Shown here one piece after another: positions 16,225 through 27,126 of a DNA stretch of 56,149 bases. The DNA is taken from the NCBI GenBank assembly GCA_015233395.1, contig JADFXV010000013.1:1-56149 (forward strand). Reading direction: 5' to 3'. The position numbers were made by a program, and so were the translations under genes. The notes under the pieces were generated by a model. That model ran no database searches, was not told the DNA's origin, and saw only the letters and a program-made list of their open reading frames with translations. The stretch is from Desulfovibrionaceae bacterium (GTDB lineage Bacteria > Desulfobacterota > Desulfovibrionia > Desulfovibrionales > Desulfovibrionaceae). Every line of letters starts with the position of its first letter. Position 1 is the stretch's first letter.

Positions 16225-18294
16225 CTACTCTTTCTCTCTTTCCTTCTTGTACTCCGCCACGACCTTGTCGGTCACGGGCGGCGGGGACTCTTCGTAGTGG
16301 TCGAAGACCATGACGAAGGCGCCCTGGCCGCCGGTCATTGAACTCAGCGCGCGGGCGTATTCCTGGACCTCGCTCATGGGCACGTTGGCGGTGATGTCGG
16401 TCATGCCGCCGGTCGAGTCCGAGCCCAGGACCTTGCCACGGCGCGAGGACAGGTCGCCGATGATGTCGCCCATGAATTCGTCGGGCACGCTGATGGTCAT
16501 TTGCGCGATCGGTTCGAGCAGGACCAGTTTGGCCAGTTCGCAGGCTTTTTTGAAGGCCAGGGATCCTGCGACCTTGAAGGCCATTTCCGAGGAATCCACG
16601 TTGTGGTACGAGCCGTCGAAGACCGTGGCCTTGAAGTCGACCACCGGGTATCCGGCCAGCACGCCGCGCACGGCCGATTCCTGGATGCCCTTGTCCACGG
16701 CCGGGATGTATTGCCGGGGAATCGCGCCGCCGACGATGGCGTCCACGAATTCGTAGCCGCTCCCGCGCGGCAGGGGTTCGATGCGCACCCAGCAGTCGCC
16801 GAACTGGCCGCGTCCGCCGGTCTGCTTCTTGTGCCGGCCCTGGACTTCGGCCTTGCCTTTGATGGCCTCGCGGTAGGGGATGGTCGGGGCCTTGAGCAGG
16901 ATGCCGACCTTGAAGCGGCGCTTGGCCTTCTCCACGGCGTTTTCGATGTGCGACTGGCCCATGCCCGAGAGCAGCGAATCGCCGGTCTCTTCGCTGCGGC
17001 CGAGCTTGAGCGTCACGTCCTCGTCGAGCAGCTTGGACATGGCCTGGTAGACCTTGTCCTCGTCGCCTTTTTCCTGCGGCGCCAGGGCGTAGGTGATCAT
17101 GGTGTTGGGCAGGGCCGGTTTGGGCAAAACAAACGGCGATTTTTCGTCGCACAGGGTGTCGCCGGTGGCGGTTTCCTTGAGTTTCGGGATGGCCACGATC
17201 GCGCCCGGTCCGACGGATTCCTTGATGGGCAGGGTTTCCTTGCCCATGGGGAGCAGGAGTTGTCCGACGCGCTCCTTGGCGTCCCTGGTGGCGTTGATCA
17301 GGCCGGAGTCGGGATTGAGCGTGCCGGTCTTGACGCGCACGATGGAGAGTTGTCCGGCGAAGGGATCGAACAGGGTTTTCACGACGAAACCGACAAAGGG
17401 CTCGGTCTCGGCGACCTTGCGTTTGGCCCCCTTGACGTCTTCGAGCTCGCGGGCGCCTTCAAGCGGCGAGGGGAAATATTTCTGGACCGCGTCGAGAATG
17501 TTTTTGGCCCCCATATTCATCAGTCCCGAGACCGCCAGCACCGGATAGAGCGAGCCGCCGGCCACGCCCTGGCGGGCGGCGCGGGCCAGGTCCTCGGCCG
17601 GAAGCGAACCCTCGTCCAGGTAGCGTTCCATGAGCGCTTCGTCGATCACGGCCACGTCCTCGACCATGGTCTCGCGCAGCGTGTCGATGTCGCCGGCCAT
17701 GTCGTCCGGAACCGGGGCTTCCTTGGCGCCGCCCTTGCCGTCGAACAGCCAGGCCTTTTCTTCCAGGGCGTCGACCACGCCCTTGAAATTTTCCTTTTGC
17801 CCGATCGGGGTTTGCAGCAAAAACGGCTTGACGCCGAGCAGGTTTTTGATGCCGGCCACGGCCATGTCGAAGTCGGCCCGGTCGCGGTCCATCTTGGTCA
17901 CGCAGAACATGGCCGGCAGCCCTCTGGCCTCGACTTCCTTCCACAGGCGGCGGGTCAGGGGTTTGACCCCGTCCACGGCGTCGATGACGAAGACGACCGC
18001 GTCCACGGCCGAGAGCACGTAGGAGATGTCGCCGTTGAAATTGGAATCTCCCGGCGCGTCCACGAGAAAATGCTGGTTCTTGTTCCACTTGAAGCTGGCG
18101 AAGCCGGGCTGGGTGCTGCCCCGGCGCTTGATTTCCTCGGGCTCGTAGTCGAGCGCGGTGGCGCCCTCTTCGATCTTGCCCAGGCGGTTGATCGCGCCGG
18201 CGGAAAAAAGCATCATTTCGGCGATGGACGTCTTGCCGCAGCCGCCGTGTCCGATCAAGGCGTAGGTCCGCTGGGTCGAAAGCGTGTCGAGCAT
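16225..18294 (-). CDS. EF-G-like translational GTPase (FusA paralogue)
   Basis: A 689-residue protein with EF-G domain order: G domain with P-loop GHGGCGKT (15-22), DAPGD (79-83) and TKMD (133-136), then beta-barrel and domains III-V. It is not the housekeeping factor: the usual His of DTPGH, which helps GTP hydrolysis, is Asp83, and the switch I RGITI-type segment is replaced by RGSTQPGFASF. Such paralogues (EF-G-like/EF-G2) are widespread and their role is poorly defined, with recycling or stress translation proposed for some. The start ATG 18294 has GGGAGAGGGG upstream. No ribosomal genes are adjacent. Confidence 0.85.
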   Translation of the reverse strand: MLDTLSTQRTYALIGHGGCGKTSIAEMMLFSAGAINRLGKIEEGATALDYEPEEIKRRGSTQPGFASFKWNKNQHFLVDAPGDSNFNGDISYVLSAVDAVVFVIDAVDGVKPLTRRLWKEVEARGLPAMFCVTKMDRDRADFDMAVAGIKNLLGVKPFLLQTPIGQKENFKGVVDALEEKAWLFDGKGGAKEAPVPDDMAGDIDTLRETMVEDVAVIDEALMERYLDEGSLPAEDLARAARQGVAGGSLYPVLAVSGLMNMGAKNILDAVQKYFPSPLEGARELEDVKGAKRKVAETEPFVGFVVKTLFDPFAGQLSIVRVKTGTLNPDSGLINATRDAKERVGQLLLPMGKETLPIKESVGPGAIVAIPKLKETATGDTLCDEKSPFVLPKPALPNTMITYALAPQEKGDEDKVYQAMSKLLDEDVTLKLGRSEETGDSLLSGMGQSHIENAVEKAKRRFKVGILLKAPTIPYREAIKGKAEVQGRHKKQTGGRGQFGDCWVRIEPLPRGSGYEFVDAIVGGAIPRQYIPAVDKGIQESAVRGVLAGYPVVDFKATVFDGSYHNVDSSEMAFKVAGSLAFKKACELAKLVLLEPIAQMTISVPDEFMGDIIGDLSSRRGKVLGSDSTGGMTDITANVPMSEVQEYARALSSMTGGQGAFVMVFDHYEESPPPVTDKVVAEYKKEREKE

Positions 18295-18530
18295 TCCCCT
18301 CTCCCTTGTCGTTGCAATGTTTCGGACAAACGAAACGGCGGGATTTCGCGGCCGCCATGCCGCCCCGCCGGTTTTTTCGCTGTTTCGGGGCTATAGAAAG
18401 AGCCGGTCAAGGTGTCAAGCCGGTTACAACCGGTTACGCCCGGTCAGGCCCGGAAGACGGCGCGCGCCCGCTTGACAAAAACCCCGCAATTACGCACCAG
18501 TGCGGCCTAGACGTTTTGCAAGGCGCGCCG

Positions 18531-19535
18531 ATGATCCTTTCCCCCGGCCTGGTCGCGATCCGAGGCCGCGACATCTCCCTTGAGGCCGAAAGCCTGCTCT
18601 GGCGCGAGGAGCCCGGCCCGGAGCTGACCGCCTCGCTGGCCGCCCTGGGCCAGCTCGTTCCGGTCGTCGTCGATATGGCGGACAAGCCGGTCTGCCTGGC
18701 CGGATACAAACGCGTCAAAGCCCTGAGCGCGCTCGGCCTGCCGGTGAACGCGCTGGTCCTGGCCCCGGACCTGCCCGCTCGACTCGCGGAAAACCCCGAA
18801 ACCGCCGGGCTTTCGCGCGCGGCCGCCCTGGGGCTGTTATACCTCGCCTCCAACCACGGCGCGCCGGCGTCGGACGCGAAGCTGCTCGCCGCCGGACGCT
18901 ATTTCGCCCGCTGCGGGGCGACGGCGGAGCTTGTGCGCCTGGGAGGGCCGCAGCTTGGGCTCTCGCCCAAGGATAAAATATGGGACTGGCTGCAAACCTG
19001 GCTTCGCCTGCCGGAAACGTTCGACGAATTGGTGCGCGGCGGGCGCGTCCCTTTGGCCTCGGCCAAGGCGGCGGCCGCCTTGGGACACGATGGCCTGGCC
19101 GCGTACGCGCCCTATCTGAGGCTGGCGCGCTGGTCGCGCGGCAACGCCGAAAAATTTTTGAGCCTGGCGCGCGAGGCGGCCCTGGCCAAGGATATTTCCG
19201 TCGCGGACGCGGCCGCCCGGGCCGGCCTGGCGGACGCCGCCGCCCGCGACCTCTCGCCCAACGACCTGACGAGCGCTCTGATCGCCAGCCTGCGCGCCTT
19301 TCGCTCGCCGGAACTGACCGGCCTGGAGGCGCGTTTCGCCGCCGCCGCGCGGACCATCGCCAAGGGCTCCAAGCTGAAACTGACGCCCTCCCAGGGCTTC
19401 GAGCAGGACAACGCGACCGTCTCGGTCACGGTCAAAAGCCGGGCGGACATCCTGGCCGCCGCCAGGGAACTGGCGCAACGGGCGGACAATCCGGGCTGGG
19501 GGGAGATCTTCGGGTTGGGTAAGCTTCGCGCCTGA
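18531..19535 (+). CDS. ParB N-terminal-like domain protein
   Basis: A 334-residue protein. The N-terminal ~90 residues resemble the ParB/Spo0J N-terminal fold: LGQLVPVVVDM, then CLAGYKRVKALSALG in place of the GERRYRA motif. The rest is Ala/Leu-rich helical (possible HTH around PLASAKAAAALG). No ParA is next to it and no parS-like 16-mer is evident, so it is probably not the chromosome partition ParB. ATG 18531 is preceded by CAAGG; the upstream frame reads into the 5' region of the EF-G gene. Function unknown. Confidence 0.65.
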   Translation: MILSPGLVAIRGRDISLEAESLLWREEPGPELTASLAALGQLVPVVVDMADKPVCLAGYKRVKALSALGLPVNALVLAPDLPARLAENPETAGLSRAAALGLLYLASNHGAPASDAKLLAAGRYFARCGATAELVRLGGPQLGLSPKDKIWDWLQTWLRLPETFDELVRGGRVPLASAKAAAALGHDGLAAYAPYLRLARWSRGNAEKFLSLAREAALAKDISVADAAARAGLADAAARDLSPNDLTSALIASLRAFRSPELTGLEARFAAAARTIAKGSKLKLTPSQGFEQDNATVSVTVKSRADILAAARELAQRADNPGWGEIFGLGKLRA

Positions 19536-19594
19536 CAGCCCGGATGCACCCGGATGCTCCCGGGAAAAGCGGCAAAGTTTCATTCTTCCGGGTC

Positions 19595-19622
19595 TTGACG
19601 CTCCCCCGCAATATGCTACAGT
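19595..19622 (+). promoter_or_regulatory. Sigma-70-like promoter for the coiled-coil gene
   Basis: TTGACG (19595-19600), a 16-bp spacer and TACAGT (19617-19622), in a locally AT-richer stretch about 145 bp before ATG 19768. Prediction from hexamer match only. Confidence 0.4.
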
Positions 19623-19767
19623 TCTCTGTAGTTCCTGATTTATCAAATATATCCAGGGCAGTAGCTCGTATTCCATGATGGATTGCCGGGAGCATCCACA
19701 TTTTCCCTCTACGCTCCCGGAGGCCGACGCCGCAACACACTGTAACGCCAGACAAAGGAGCGCCGCC

Positions 19768-20052
19768 ATGATCGATCGCGAAAAATTCATCGCGCAGATG
19801 GAAGAAGGTCTCAAGCGCGTCAAGGAAAAACTCGACGCGGCCAAAGAATCGGCCGCAGCCAAGGGCAAAACGATTCTCGAACAGGGCGGCGAACGCCTGA
19901 AAAAGCTGGAAGCGAAATACGAAGAGACCCGGTACAAGCTGACTCTGCTGCGCAACGGGGGAGATTCCGCCTGGACGGAACTCAAGCTCGGTTTCGAAAA
20001 CGCCTACGCCGAACTGAAAGACGCCCTGGGCAAGGCCAAGGACAAGTTTTAA
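19768..20052 (+). CDS. Small coiled-coil protein
   Basis: A 94-residue, highly charged, almost wholly helical protein (MIDREKFIAQMEEGLKRV, then Lys/Glu/Ala heptads). A break at LRNGGDSAWTELK separates two helices. No signal peptide or membrane segment. AAAGGAG stands 8 nt before ATG 19768. Similar small proteins (sll1863-type stress response family) occur in many bacteria, but the assignment is only by general pattern. It is monocistronic. Confidence 0.7.
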   Translation: MIDREKFIAQMEEGLKRVKEKLDAAKESAAAKGKTILEQGGERLKKLEAKYEETRYKLTLLRNGGDSAWTELKLGFENAYAELKDALGKAKDKF

Positions 20053-20130
20053 CCGCCGCCGCCCGCCAAGACGCCGGGCCTGGAAAAATCGCGCGCGGCG
20101 GTCTCGGCGCGGCCCGGGACGGGCGGCGGC

Positions 20131-23100
20131 TTACCGCCAGGCCACCGGTGCCCGCACCAGCGCTCCGGCCTTGTTGCGGAAGAGAAGATGGCCGTGGTCG
20201 CGGCCGTAAAGATACAGGTCGCGCGTGATCTCCACGTCCTTGCGGCAATAGTCGGCGATTTCGCGGACCCGGCCCTGCTTCCACCAGGCGAGCGCCTCCA
20301 GTCCCGAGGCGCTTTTGGGCGTTTGCAGCGTGGCCGTGGCCAGGCTGTCGAGCGAGAGGCGGTAGCCGAGCCGGGCGCGCACCTCGTCTAACATGTCGAG
20401 CGTGGGCAGCCCGTGATAGTCGAAGTCGTGAAGCCCGGAGAGCACCAGGTAGTCGAAGCGTTTGATGTTGAAGCCCACGATCAGGTCGAAGGCGCGCAGA
20501 TCCTCGGCCAGGACGGCGACGTCGTCCTGAAGATATTCGCGGAACTCGCCGCTGCCCGAATCGTACAAGACGGCCACGCTCACGCCCATGTTCGCGGCGT
20601 TGCCCCAGCCGCCGACCTCTTCGGCGCTGCGGCGGGTTTCCAGATCGAAGACCGCGAAACGGCCAGGCGCGTTGTCCATGACACCCCCCTTGGCGGCCGG
20701 GGTTTTCGCCCGGCCCTTCGTTGCGGACGGCAAAGCCTTGTCCGGCCCGGACGCCGCGATCGGCGACGCTGTCGCCGAACCCGATTTTCTCACGGGCGCT
20801 GCGTTCTCCGCGCCCGCCCCCCCGGCCTGCGGCGCGGGCGGCTCCGGCGCTCGGCGCTCCCCGGCCGGACGGTCCGGCGGCGGCGGCGCGGCGATCATCT
20901 CCTCGATCACGAATTTGGCCGCGTCCTTGTCGATCGGCCGGTTGCCCGAGCCGCATTTGGGCGAATGCACGCACGAGGGGCAGCCGGTTTCGCAGGGGCA
21001 GTCCCGGATCACGGCCAGGGTGCGCCGCAAGAGCTCCTCGGCGCGGTCGAAGGCCTCGCGCGAAAGCCCCACGCCGCCGGGCATGCCGTCGTAAATGAAG
21101 ATCGCCGCCCGGCCGAGTTCGGGATGCAGCGGCGTGGAGATGCCGCCGAAATCGTTGCGGTCGGCCAGGACCAAAAGCGGCAGGATGCCGATGGCGGCGT
21201 GCTCCACGGCATGGATGCCGCCCATGAAATGCAGCATGCGCTCGTCCGCCTCGCGCTGGACCGCTTCCGGTATCGTAAACCAGAAGCCTTCGGTCTCAAA
21301 GACGAGCGGCGGCAGGTCAAGCGGCACGACGCCAAGCAGCGCCCCGCCCCGCACCCGGCGGCGCTCGTAGCCGGTGACCTCCTCGCGCACCTTGAGCCGG
21401 CCCTGGGCGGCGCAGGTTCCGAAGACCGCGCGCTCGGCGGCGACGCATAAAATCTCGGTCTGCTTGCGGCCTCGCGAGCGGGTGTAATAGTCCACCGAGG
21501 CCGGGCGCGCCCGCACCAGGCGGGTGGCGAGGTCCATGGTCTCGACCACATACGTCCTGCCCCGGTGCAGGTAGACCGCGCCCGGATGGGTTTCGCGGAA
21601 GGCCCGGAATTCGTCGATCTCGCCGATGGTTTCGCCGCCGGCCGCATCCTCGATGCGGTAGCGCGAACCGCTGCCGCGCAGATCGACCTCGCGGTGCGGC
21701 CGCTTGCGGGCGCTGTAGACCCGCTCCCCGGCCGCGTCGAGCAACAGGCGCCCGTCGCTTATCATCTGCCCGATCAACTCCCGGACCGCCTCTTCCCGGG
21801 CGTACGGCTCATCCAGGGCGAGAGGGCGTTCGGCCGCGGCGCACTCGATGTGCCGGGCGGCGATGACCGGATTGGCCGGGTTGATGACCGCCGATTCCGG
21901 CGGCCGGTCGAAAAAGTCCTCGGGATGGCGCATGAAATACTGGTCCAGCGCGTCTTCCCCGGCGATCAGCGCGAGCAGCGACGCCCGCCCGGCCCGGCCG
22001 ACCCGGCCCGCGCGCTGCCAGGTGCTCATGATCGAGCCCGGGTACCCGGCCAGGATGCACACGTCCAGGCCGCCGATGTCGATGCCCAGTTCCAGCGCGC
22101 TGGTCGAGACCACGGCCAGAAGCTCGCCGCGCGTCATCCTGGCCTCGATGTCGCGGCGCTCCTCGGGCAGAAAACCCGAGCGGTAGGCGCTGATCTTGTC
22201 CTTGAACCGGCCCGCGCGCTCGGCCGCCCAAATGCTGATCAGCTCGGTCATCTTGCGCGAGCCGGTGTAGACGATCGCGCGCAGGTCCCGCTCAAGCGCG
22301 GCGCGCAGCAGCATGATCGCCGCGTGCGCCGCGCTCTCCACGGGATTGACGAACACGACGTGCTTGTCCCCGGCGGGCGCGCCGGACCTGGTCACGGCGA
22401 CCGCCGGCAGATTGGTCAGGGCCTGGGCCAGTTCGCCGGGATTGCCCACCGTGGCCGAGCAGAAAATGAACACCGGCGCGGAGCCGTAGCGCGCGCAGAT
22501 GCGCAGCAGGCGGCGAAAGACGTGGGCCATGTGCGAGCCCATCACGCCCCGGTAGGTGTGCATCTCGTCGACCACCACGAAGGACAGTCCCGCGAAAAAC
22601 TCCGCCCAGGTCTCGTGATGGGGCAGCATGGACAGATGGAGCATCTCCGGATTGGTCATCAGAACATGCGGCGGATTCTTGCGCAGCTTCGAGCGCTCGT
22701 GGCTTGGCGTGTCGCCGTCGTAAATCGCGGCCGCTGGCCTGGCCGAGGCGGGCAAGGAAGACGTCAGCTCGGAAAAGGCGCGCAACTGGTCCTGAGCCAG
22801 GGCCTTGAGCGGAAAAAGATAGAGCGCGCGGGCGTCGGGATCGGAAAAAATCCGCTCGATCACCGGCAGGTTGTAAATCAACGTCTTGCCCGAGGCCGTG
22901 GGCGTGGCCACGGCCACGTTGCGCCCGCTGCGCGCCAGGTCCAGGGCGGCCGCCTGATGGGAATACAGCCGCCGCGCCCCGGAAGCGGCCAAAAGGCCGG
23001 CGACCGCGCGCGGCAGGGGCCGGATAGGCTCGGCGTACTCGGCGTCCGTCGCCGGGATCACCCGGTGGTGGCAGATCGCCGGACGCAGCGCCTTGGCGGC

Positions 23101-23271
23101 GAGCAGCGAGGCGACGTAGGCGTCGACGTCGCCCGAAGAAGCGGCCCCCGGTTCCCGGGGCGCCTCGGCCGAAACCGGGTCTGAAGCCGGGGCCGCGTCT
23201 TTTGAGGTTTTCTCCGGCGACAGGCGGCGGTTGCGCAGAATGCCCGGCAACAGGCGATAGAGCGGCCGCAT
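20131..23271 (-). CDS. Fusion of MrfA-type DExH helicase and MrfB-type DEDD exonuclease
   Basis: A 1046-residue DNA-repair-type protein. Residues about 95-440 form a superfamily 2 helicase: ATPTASGKT (122-130), DEMH (235-238), SAT (272-274) and the motif VI region [11 protein letters not shown] (419-429). Residues about 560-790 are the DUF1998-type region, with the four-Cys motif C760, C764, C767, C773 followed by GSGNRPIDK. After a Pro/Ala linker (about 795-865) comes an RNase H-like exonuclease: FDLET (Asp876, Glu878), Asp940 in GFNIKRFDY, and Tyr1008-x3-Asp1012. In Bacillus MrfA (YprA) and MrfB (YprB) are separate proteins acting in mitomycin C lesion repair. Here they are one chain. It follows livF by 20 bp. 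Confidence 0.88.
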   Translation of the reverse strand: MRPLYRLLPGILRNRRLSPEKTSKDAAPASDPVSAEAPREPGAASSGDVDAYVASLLAAKALRPAICHHRVIPATDAEYAEPIRPLPRAVAGLLAASGARRLYSHQAAALDLARSGRNVAVATPTASGKTLIYNLPVIERIFSDPDARALYLFPLKALAQDQLRAFSELTSSLPASARPAAAIYDGDTPSHERSKLRKNPPHVLMTNPEMLHLSMLPHHETWAEFFAGLSFVVVDEMHTYRGVMGSHMAHVFRRLLRICARYGSAPVFIFCSATVGNPGELAQALTNLPAVAVTRSGAPAGDKHVVFVNPVESAAHAAIMLLRAALERDLRAIVYTGSRKMTELISIWAAERAGRFKDKISAYRSGFLPEERRDIEARMTRGELLAVVSTSALELGIDIGGLDVCILAGYPGSIMSTWQRAGRVGRAGRASLLALIAGEDALDQYFMRHPEDFFDRPPESAVINPANPVIAARHIECAAAERPLALDEPYAREEAVRELIGQMISDGRLLLDAAGERVYSARKRPHREVDLRGSGSRYRIEDAAGGETIGEIDEFRAFRETHPGAVYLHRGRTYVVETMDLATRLVRARPASVDYYTRSRGRKQTEILCVAAERAVFGTCAAQGRLKVREEVTGYERRRVRGGALLGVVPLDLPPLVFETEGFWFTIPEAVQREADERMLHFMGGIHAVEHAAIGILPLLVLADRNDFGGISTPLHPELGRAAIFIYDGMPGGVGLSREAFDRAEELLRRTLAVIRDCPCETGCPSCVHSPKCGSGNRPIDKDAAKFVIEEMIAAPPPPDRPAGERRAPEPPAPQAGGAGAENAAPVRKSGSATASPIAASGPDKALPSATKGRAKTPAAKGGVMDNAPGRFAVFDLETRRSAEEVGGWGNAANMGVSVAVLYDSGSGEFREYLQDDVAVLAEDLRAFDLIVGFNIKRFDYLVLSGLHDFDYHGLPTLDMLDEVRARLGYRLSLDSLATATLQTPKSASGLEALAWWKQGRVREIADYCRKDVEITRDLYLYGRDHGHLLFRNKAGALVRAPVAWR

Positions 23272-23291
23272 GGGGGAACAACGGACGCGGC

Positions 23292-24026
<735 letters not shown>

Positions 24027-24075
24027 GACCCACACTACCAGAACCCCACCCCACCGGCAACCGGAGGGAGAGCAG

Positions 24076-24232
24076 ACCAGGGGCGCTGCCCCTGGACCCC
24101 GCCGGGAGCGATGATCGCCCCCGGACCCCCACGTCAGGGGCGCGGCCGTGTCCCCTGACGCGGGGGTCCGAGGGGGCGCTTGCCCCCCCGGTGGGGATCC
24201 AAGGGGCAAAGCCCCTTGGCCCCCGGAGGGCT
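24076..24232. repeat. GC hairpin cassette, copy 7 (inverted)
   Basis: Same modules as copies 1-3 in inverted order, ending in CCAAGGGGCAAAGCCCCTTGG and CCCCCGGAGGG. It lies between the OFA transporter and livF, both on the minus strand. Confidence 0.85.
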
Positions 24233-24239
24233 CTCCTCC

Positions 24240-25463
24240 CTAGGCGGTCGCCCGGCGCAGGCCCCATTTGGCCAGGCCGAGGGACAAGGCGGCGGCGAAG
24301 AGCATCATGCCCGAGGCGATGGCGTAGGCGGCCGCGTAGGAGCCGGTCGCATCGGCGATTTTGCCCGCCAGGATCGGTCCGAACACGCCGCCCACGCCCC
24401 AGGCGGTGAACATGATGCCGTAGTTGAGGCCGAAGTTGCGTGTTCCCCACTGATCGGCGGTTTTGGAGGGGAACAGCGACAGGCAGGCGCCGTAGTTGAA
24501 GCCGACCAGCGAGGCGCCGAAGAAGAAGCCCGTGTCGGTGCTGATGCGCGCGAAGAAGAACATGACCACGGCCTGGGTCAGGCAGACCAGGGCGATGGTC
24601 AGGTTGCGGCCGAAGCGGTCGGAGAAGAATCCGGCGGCGATGCGGCCGGAGGCGTTGAAGATCGCCAGCAGGGCGACGAACAGGTAGCCCACGCTGCTGG
24701 CGCCGGCCGACTGCAGGGAGACGATCCGGGCCAGATGGCCGATGATCATGAGGCCCGCCGTGGCCGCGCAGGCGTATTGCAGCCAGAGCATATAGAAGGT
24801 CGGGGTGCGCACCATGTCGCGCCAGGAGTCTCCGGCCGGGGCCGCGCCGGAGGCGGCGCTCGCGGACGCGGCCGGGGGATTGACGATCAGTTGGCAGATC
24901 AGTCCGGCCAGCACGGCAAACGCGACGCCCAGGATCTTGAACGCTCCGGACAGGCCGTAGGCGTTGAGCAGGGCGCGGCTTAAGGGGGCGATATACACCG
25001 GGGCCAGGCCGAAACCGCTGACCACAAAGCCGGTGATGACCCCTTTGCGGCTGGCATGGAACCATTTCACCGCCGCCGGAGTGGCCGAGGAGTAGCCCAG
25101 GCCGATCCCGGCGCCGCCCAGCAGTCCGAACCCGAGCAGGGCCGGGAGCATGGAATCGGGCGTGGCGAAACCTGCCACGAACAGGCCAAGCCCGGTCAGG
25201 ACCGCCCCGCAGGTGGCCACCAGGCGCGGACCGAGGCGGTCTTGCAGCCGGCCGGCCGGAATCATCATCAGGGCGAAGACCGCGATGGCCAGGGTATAGG
25301 GCAGCGCCGATTCGGTCTTGGTCCAGCCAAAGCCGCCCTTGTCCAGGGGATCGGTGAACTGCTTGGCGAACACGCTCCAGGCGTAGAGCACGCCGAGCGC
25401 GAGGTTGAGTCCGGTTCCGGCGGCCACGACCAGCCAGCCTTTTTTCGCGTCGTTTGTGTCCAT
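24240..25463 (-). CDS. OFA-family major facilitator transporter
   Basis: A 407-residue, 12-helix MFS protein. The N-terminal GWLVVAAGTGLNLALGVLYAWSVF and the GRLQDRLGPR loop after helix 2-3 are characteristic of the oxalate/formate antiporter (OFA) family, which moves small carboxylates. The substrate is unknown; lactate, formate or oxalate are plausible. SD GGGAGGAAAG precedes ATG 25463. Transcribed alone, with a hairpin cassette after it. Confidence 0.85.
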   Translation of the reverse strand: MDTNDAKKGWLVVAAGTGLNLALGVLYAWSVFAKQFTDPLDKGGFGWTKTESALPYTLAIAVFALMMIPAGRLQDRLGPRLVATCGAVLTGLGLFVAGFATPDSMLPALLGFGLLGGAGIGLGYSSATPAAVKWFHASRKGVITGFVVSGFGLAPVYIAPLSRALLNAYGLSGAFKILGVAFAVLAGLICQLIVNPPAASASAASGAAPAGDSWRDMVRTPTFYMLWLQYACAATAGLMIIGHLARIVSLQSAGASSVGYLFVALLAIFNASGRIAAGFFSDRFGRNLTIALVCLTQAVVMFFFARISTDTGFFFGASLVGFNYGACLSLFPSKTADQWGTRNFGLNYGIMFTAWGVGGVFGPILAGKIADATGSYAAAYAIASGMMLFAAALSLGLAKWGLRRATA

Positions 25464-25884
25464 CGGTCTTTCCTCCCGTTGATTTCAAGATGCATGCAGC
25501 ACGGCCGCAAAAACGCCCGTCGATTTTCACGGTATAGAGCTTTTTTCAAAAAACAACGGTTTCTCGGACGAACGGCGCAAATTGTTTTGACGAACGGTTG
25601 GACGGCGAAAAAATTTGTTTGGCGGCGATTTACCGGCCAAAATCGACCGTTTACCGAGACAGAGACAGGGGAAAAAGACAAACGGGGGGAAAAAGCGGGA
25701 AACCGCCGGGAAGCCCCAAACTTTAAAGTTTTTTTGGGGAAAGGGGGGCGGGGGGAAAACCCCTTTTTGTTTCTAGGGAGAGCAGAAAATGTCCTCATTT
25801 TCGCGCTCTCCCTGACGAACAAGAGAGTACGCAGTGCTCTCGAAGTGCACAAAAAGGGGGGTTCTCCCCGATTCGCCTTACCCG
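25464..25884. other. Intergenic space between OFA transporter and leuB
   Basis: 421 bp without a convincing gene. The first part, near the transporter start, is locally AT-rich and probably holds its promoter. The second part (25721-25872) is an A-tract element. Long frames across it on both strands are shadows. Confidence 0.7.
25721..25872. repeat. A-tract element with hairpin insert
   Basis: AAAGTTTTTTTGGGGAAAGG start, GGGGGGAAAACCCC arm, then hairpin GGGAGAGC...GCTCTCCC around AGAAAATGTCCTCATTTTCG (25777-25812), a second GAGAGTA/TGCTCTC inverted repeat, and AAAAAGGGGGGTTCTCCCCG end. It is downstream of leuB (minus strand). Confidence 0.7.
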
Positions 25885-26958
25885 CTAAATCAATCCGGCC
25901 ACGATCTCGCCCATGGCCTTGCAGCCGAGCTTGGTCTTGCCCGGTTCCATGATGTCGCCGGTGCGGTAGCCTTGGGACAGGGCTTTGGACACCGCGTCTT
26001 CGATGCAGCGGGCTTCGGTTTCCAGCGCGAAAGAGTAGCGCAGCATCATGGCCACGGACAGGATGGTGGCCAGAGGGTTGGCCGCATCCGTGCCGGCGAT
26101 GTCCGGGGCCGAGCCGTGGATGGGCTCGTAGAGACCGGGATTTTTCTCGCCGAGCGACGCCGAGGGCAGCATGCCGATCGAGCCGGTGATTACCGCCGCC
26201 TCGTCGGACAAGATGTCGCCGAACAGGTTTTCGGTGACGATGACGTCGAACTGGGAGGGATTGCGCACCAGCTGCATGGCCGCGTTGTCCACGTACATGT
26301 GCGAAAGTTCGACGTCGGGATAGTCCCCGGCGACCGCGACCACCACCTCGCGCCACAGGCGCGAGACGTCGAGCACGTTGGCCTTGTCCACGGAGCAGAG
26401 CTTGCCGCGGCGTTTGCGCGCCGCCTCGAAGCCGACCTTGGCGATGCGGCGCACCTCGGACTCGGAGTAAATCATGGTGTTGAAGCCGACCTTCTCGCCG
26501 CCGCGCGTCTCGATTCCCCGGGGCTCGCCGAAATAGGCGCCGCCGGTGAGTTCGCGCACCACCAGCACGTCAAGGCCGGCCCCGACGATGTCCGGACGCA
26601 GGCAGCAGGCGCTTTTGAGCTCGTCAAAAAGCGCCGCCGGACGCAGGTTGGCGAACAGGCCGAGATGCTTGCGGATGGCGAGCAGACCCTTCTCCGGCCG
26701 GATCGCCGGATCGATCGCATCCCACTTGGGCCCGCCCACCGCGCCAAGCAGCGCCGCGTCCGAGGCGGCGGCCGCCCTGGCCGTGTCCTCGGGCAAGGGA
26801 ACGCCGCAAGCGTCGATGGCCGCGCCGCCGATCAGCGCGTCGACCTTCGTAAATTCATGGCCGAACTTCGCGGCTGCCTTGCCCAGGACCAAAAGCGCCT
26901 GGGACACGATCTCGGGACCGATGCCGTCGCCGGGCATCACGCAAATCGTCGCTTGCAT
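25885..26958 (-). CDS. leuB: 3-isopropylmalate dehydrogenase
   Basis: A 357-residue NAD-dependent enzyme of leucine synthesis, converting 3-isopropylmalate to 2-oxoisocaproate after decarboxylation. Visible features: N-terminal [11 protein letters not shown], the [16 protein letters not shown] substrate loop, [19 protein letters not shown] signature and the [15 protein letters not shown] metal/NAD region. Length is normal. SD GGGAG precedes ATG 26958. leuA, leuC and leuD are not adjacent in this window. The aconitase at 30-32 kb is a distinct single-chain enzyme, not LeuCD. Confidence 0.95.
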   Translation of the reverse strand: MQATICVMPGDGIGPEIVSQALLVLGKAAAKFGHEFTKVDALIGGAAIDACGVPLPEDTARAAAASDAALLGAVGGPKWDAIDPAIRPEKGLLAIRKHLGLFANLRPAALFDELKSACCLRPDIVGAGLDVLVVRELTGGAYFGEPRGIETRGGEKVGFNTMIYSESEVRRIAKVGFEAARKRRGKLCSVDKANVLDVSRLWREVVVAVAGDYPDVELSHMYVDNAAMQLVRNPSQFDVIVTENLFGDILSDEAAVITGSIGMLPSASLGEKNPGLYEPIHGSAPDIAGTDAANPLATILSVAMMLRYSFALETEARCIEDAVSKALSQGYRTGDIMEPGKTKLGCKAMGEIVAGLI

Positions 26959-27041
26959 CGCAAAACTCCCTTGAAAAAAGTGCCGCCGGTGTAGATCACC
27001 TGTCCGGGCTTGTAAAGGCGGCCGGTCCCGGGTTAGTCAGG

Positions 27042-27100
27042 GAAAAAAAGAACGCCTCCGGCGGCCAAAGGGGCCACTGCCCCTTTGGAATCCCATTCCA
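27042..27100. repeat. CCTCCGGCGGCCAAAGGGG module (solo)
   Basis: CGCCTCCGGCGGCCAAAGGGG followed by CCCCTTTGGAATCCC, the same core as the 141-bp element at 37523 and 53939 but with unrelated outer ends. It lies between leuB and the small protein at 27127. Confidence 0.6.
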
Positions 27101-27126
27101 TAACCACCTGCCAGGACGCCGCATAG

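Noticed and set aside
18419-18480. Direct repeats CCGGTTAC and a TTGACA in front of the ParB-like gene
   Set aside because: Only two short repeats and no -10 hexamer at suitable distance.
18531-19535. Chromosome partition ParB
   Set aside because: No ParA neighbour, no parS-like site seen, and a weak GERR-type motif.
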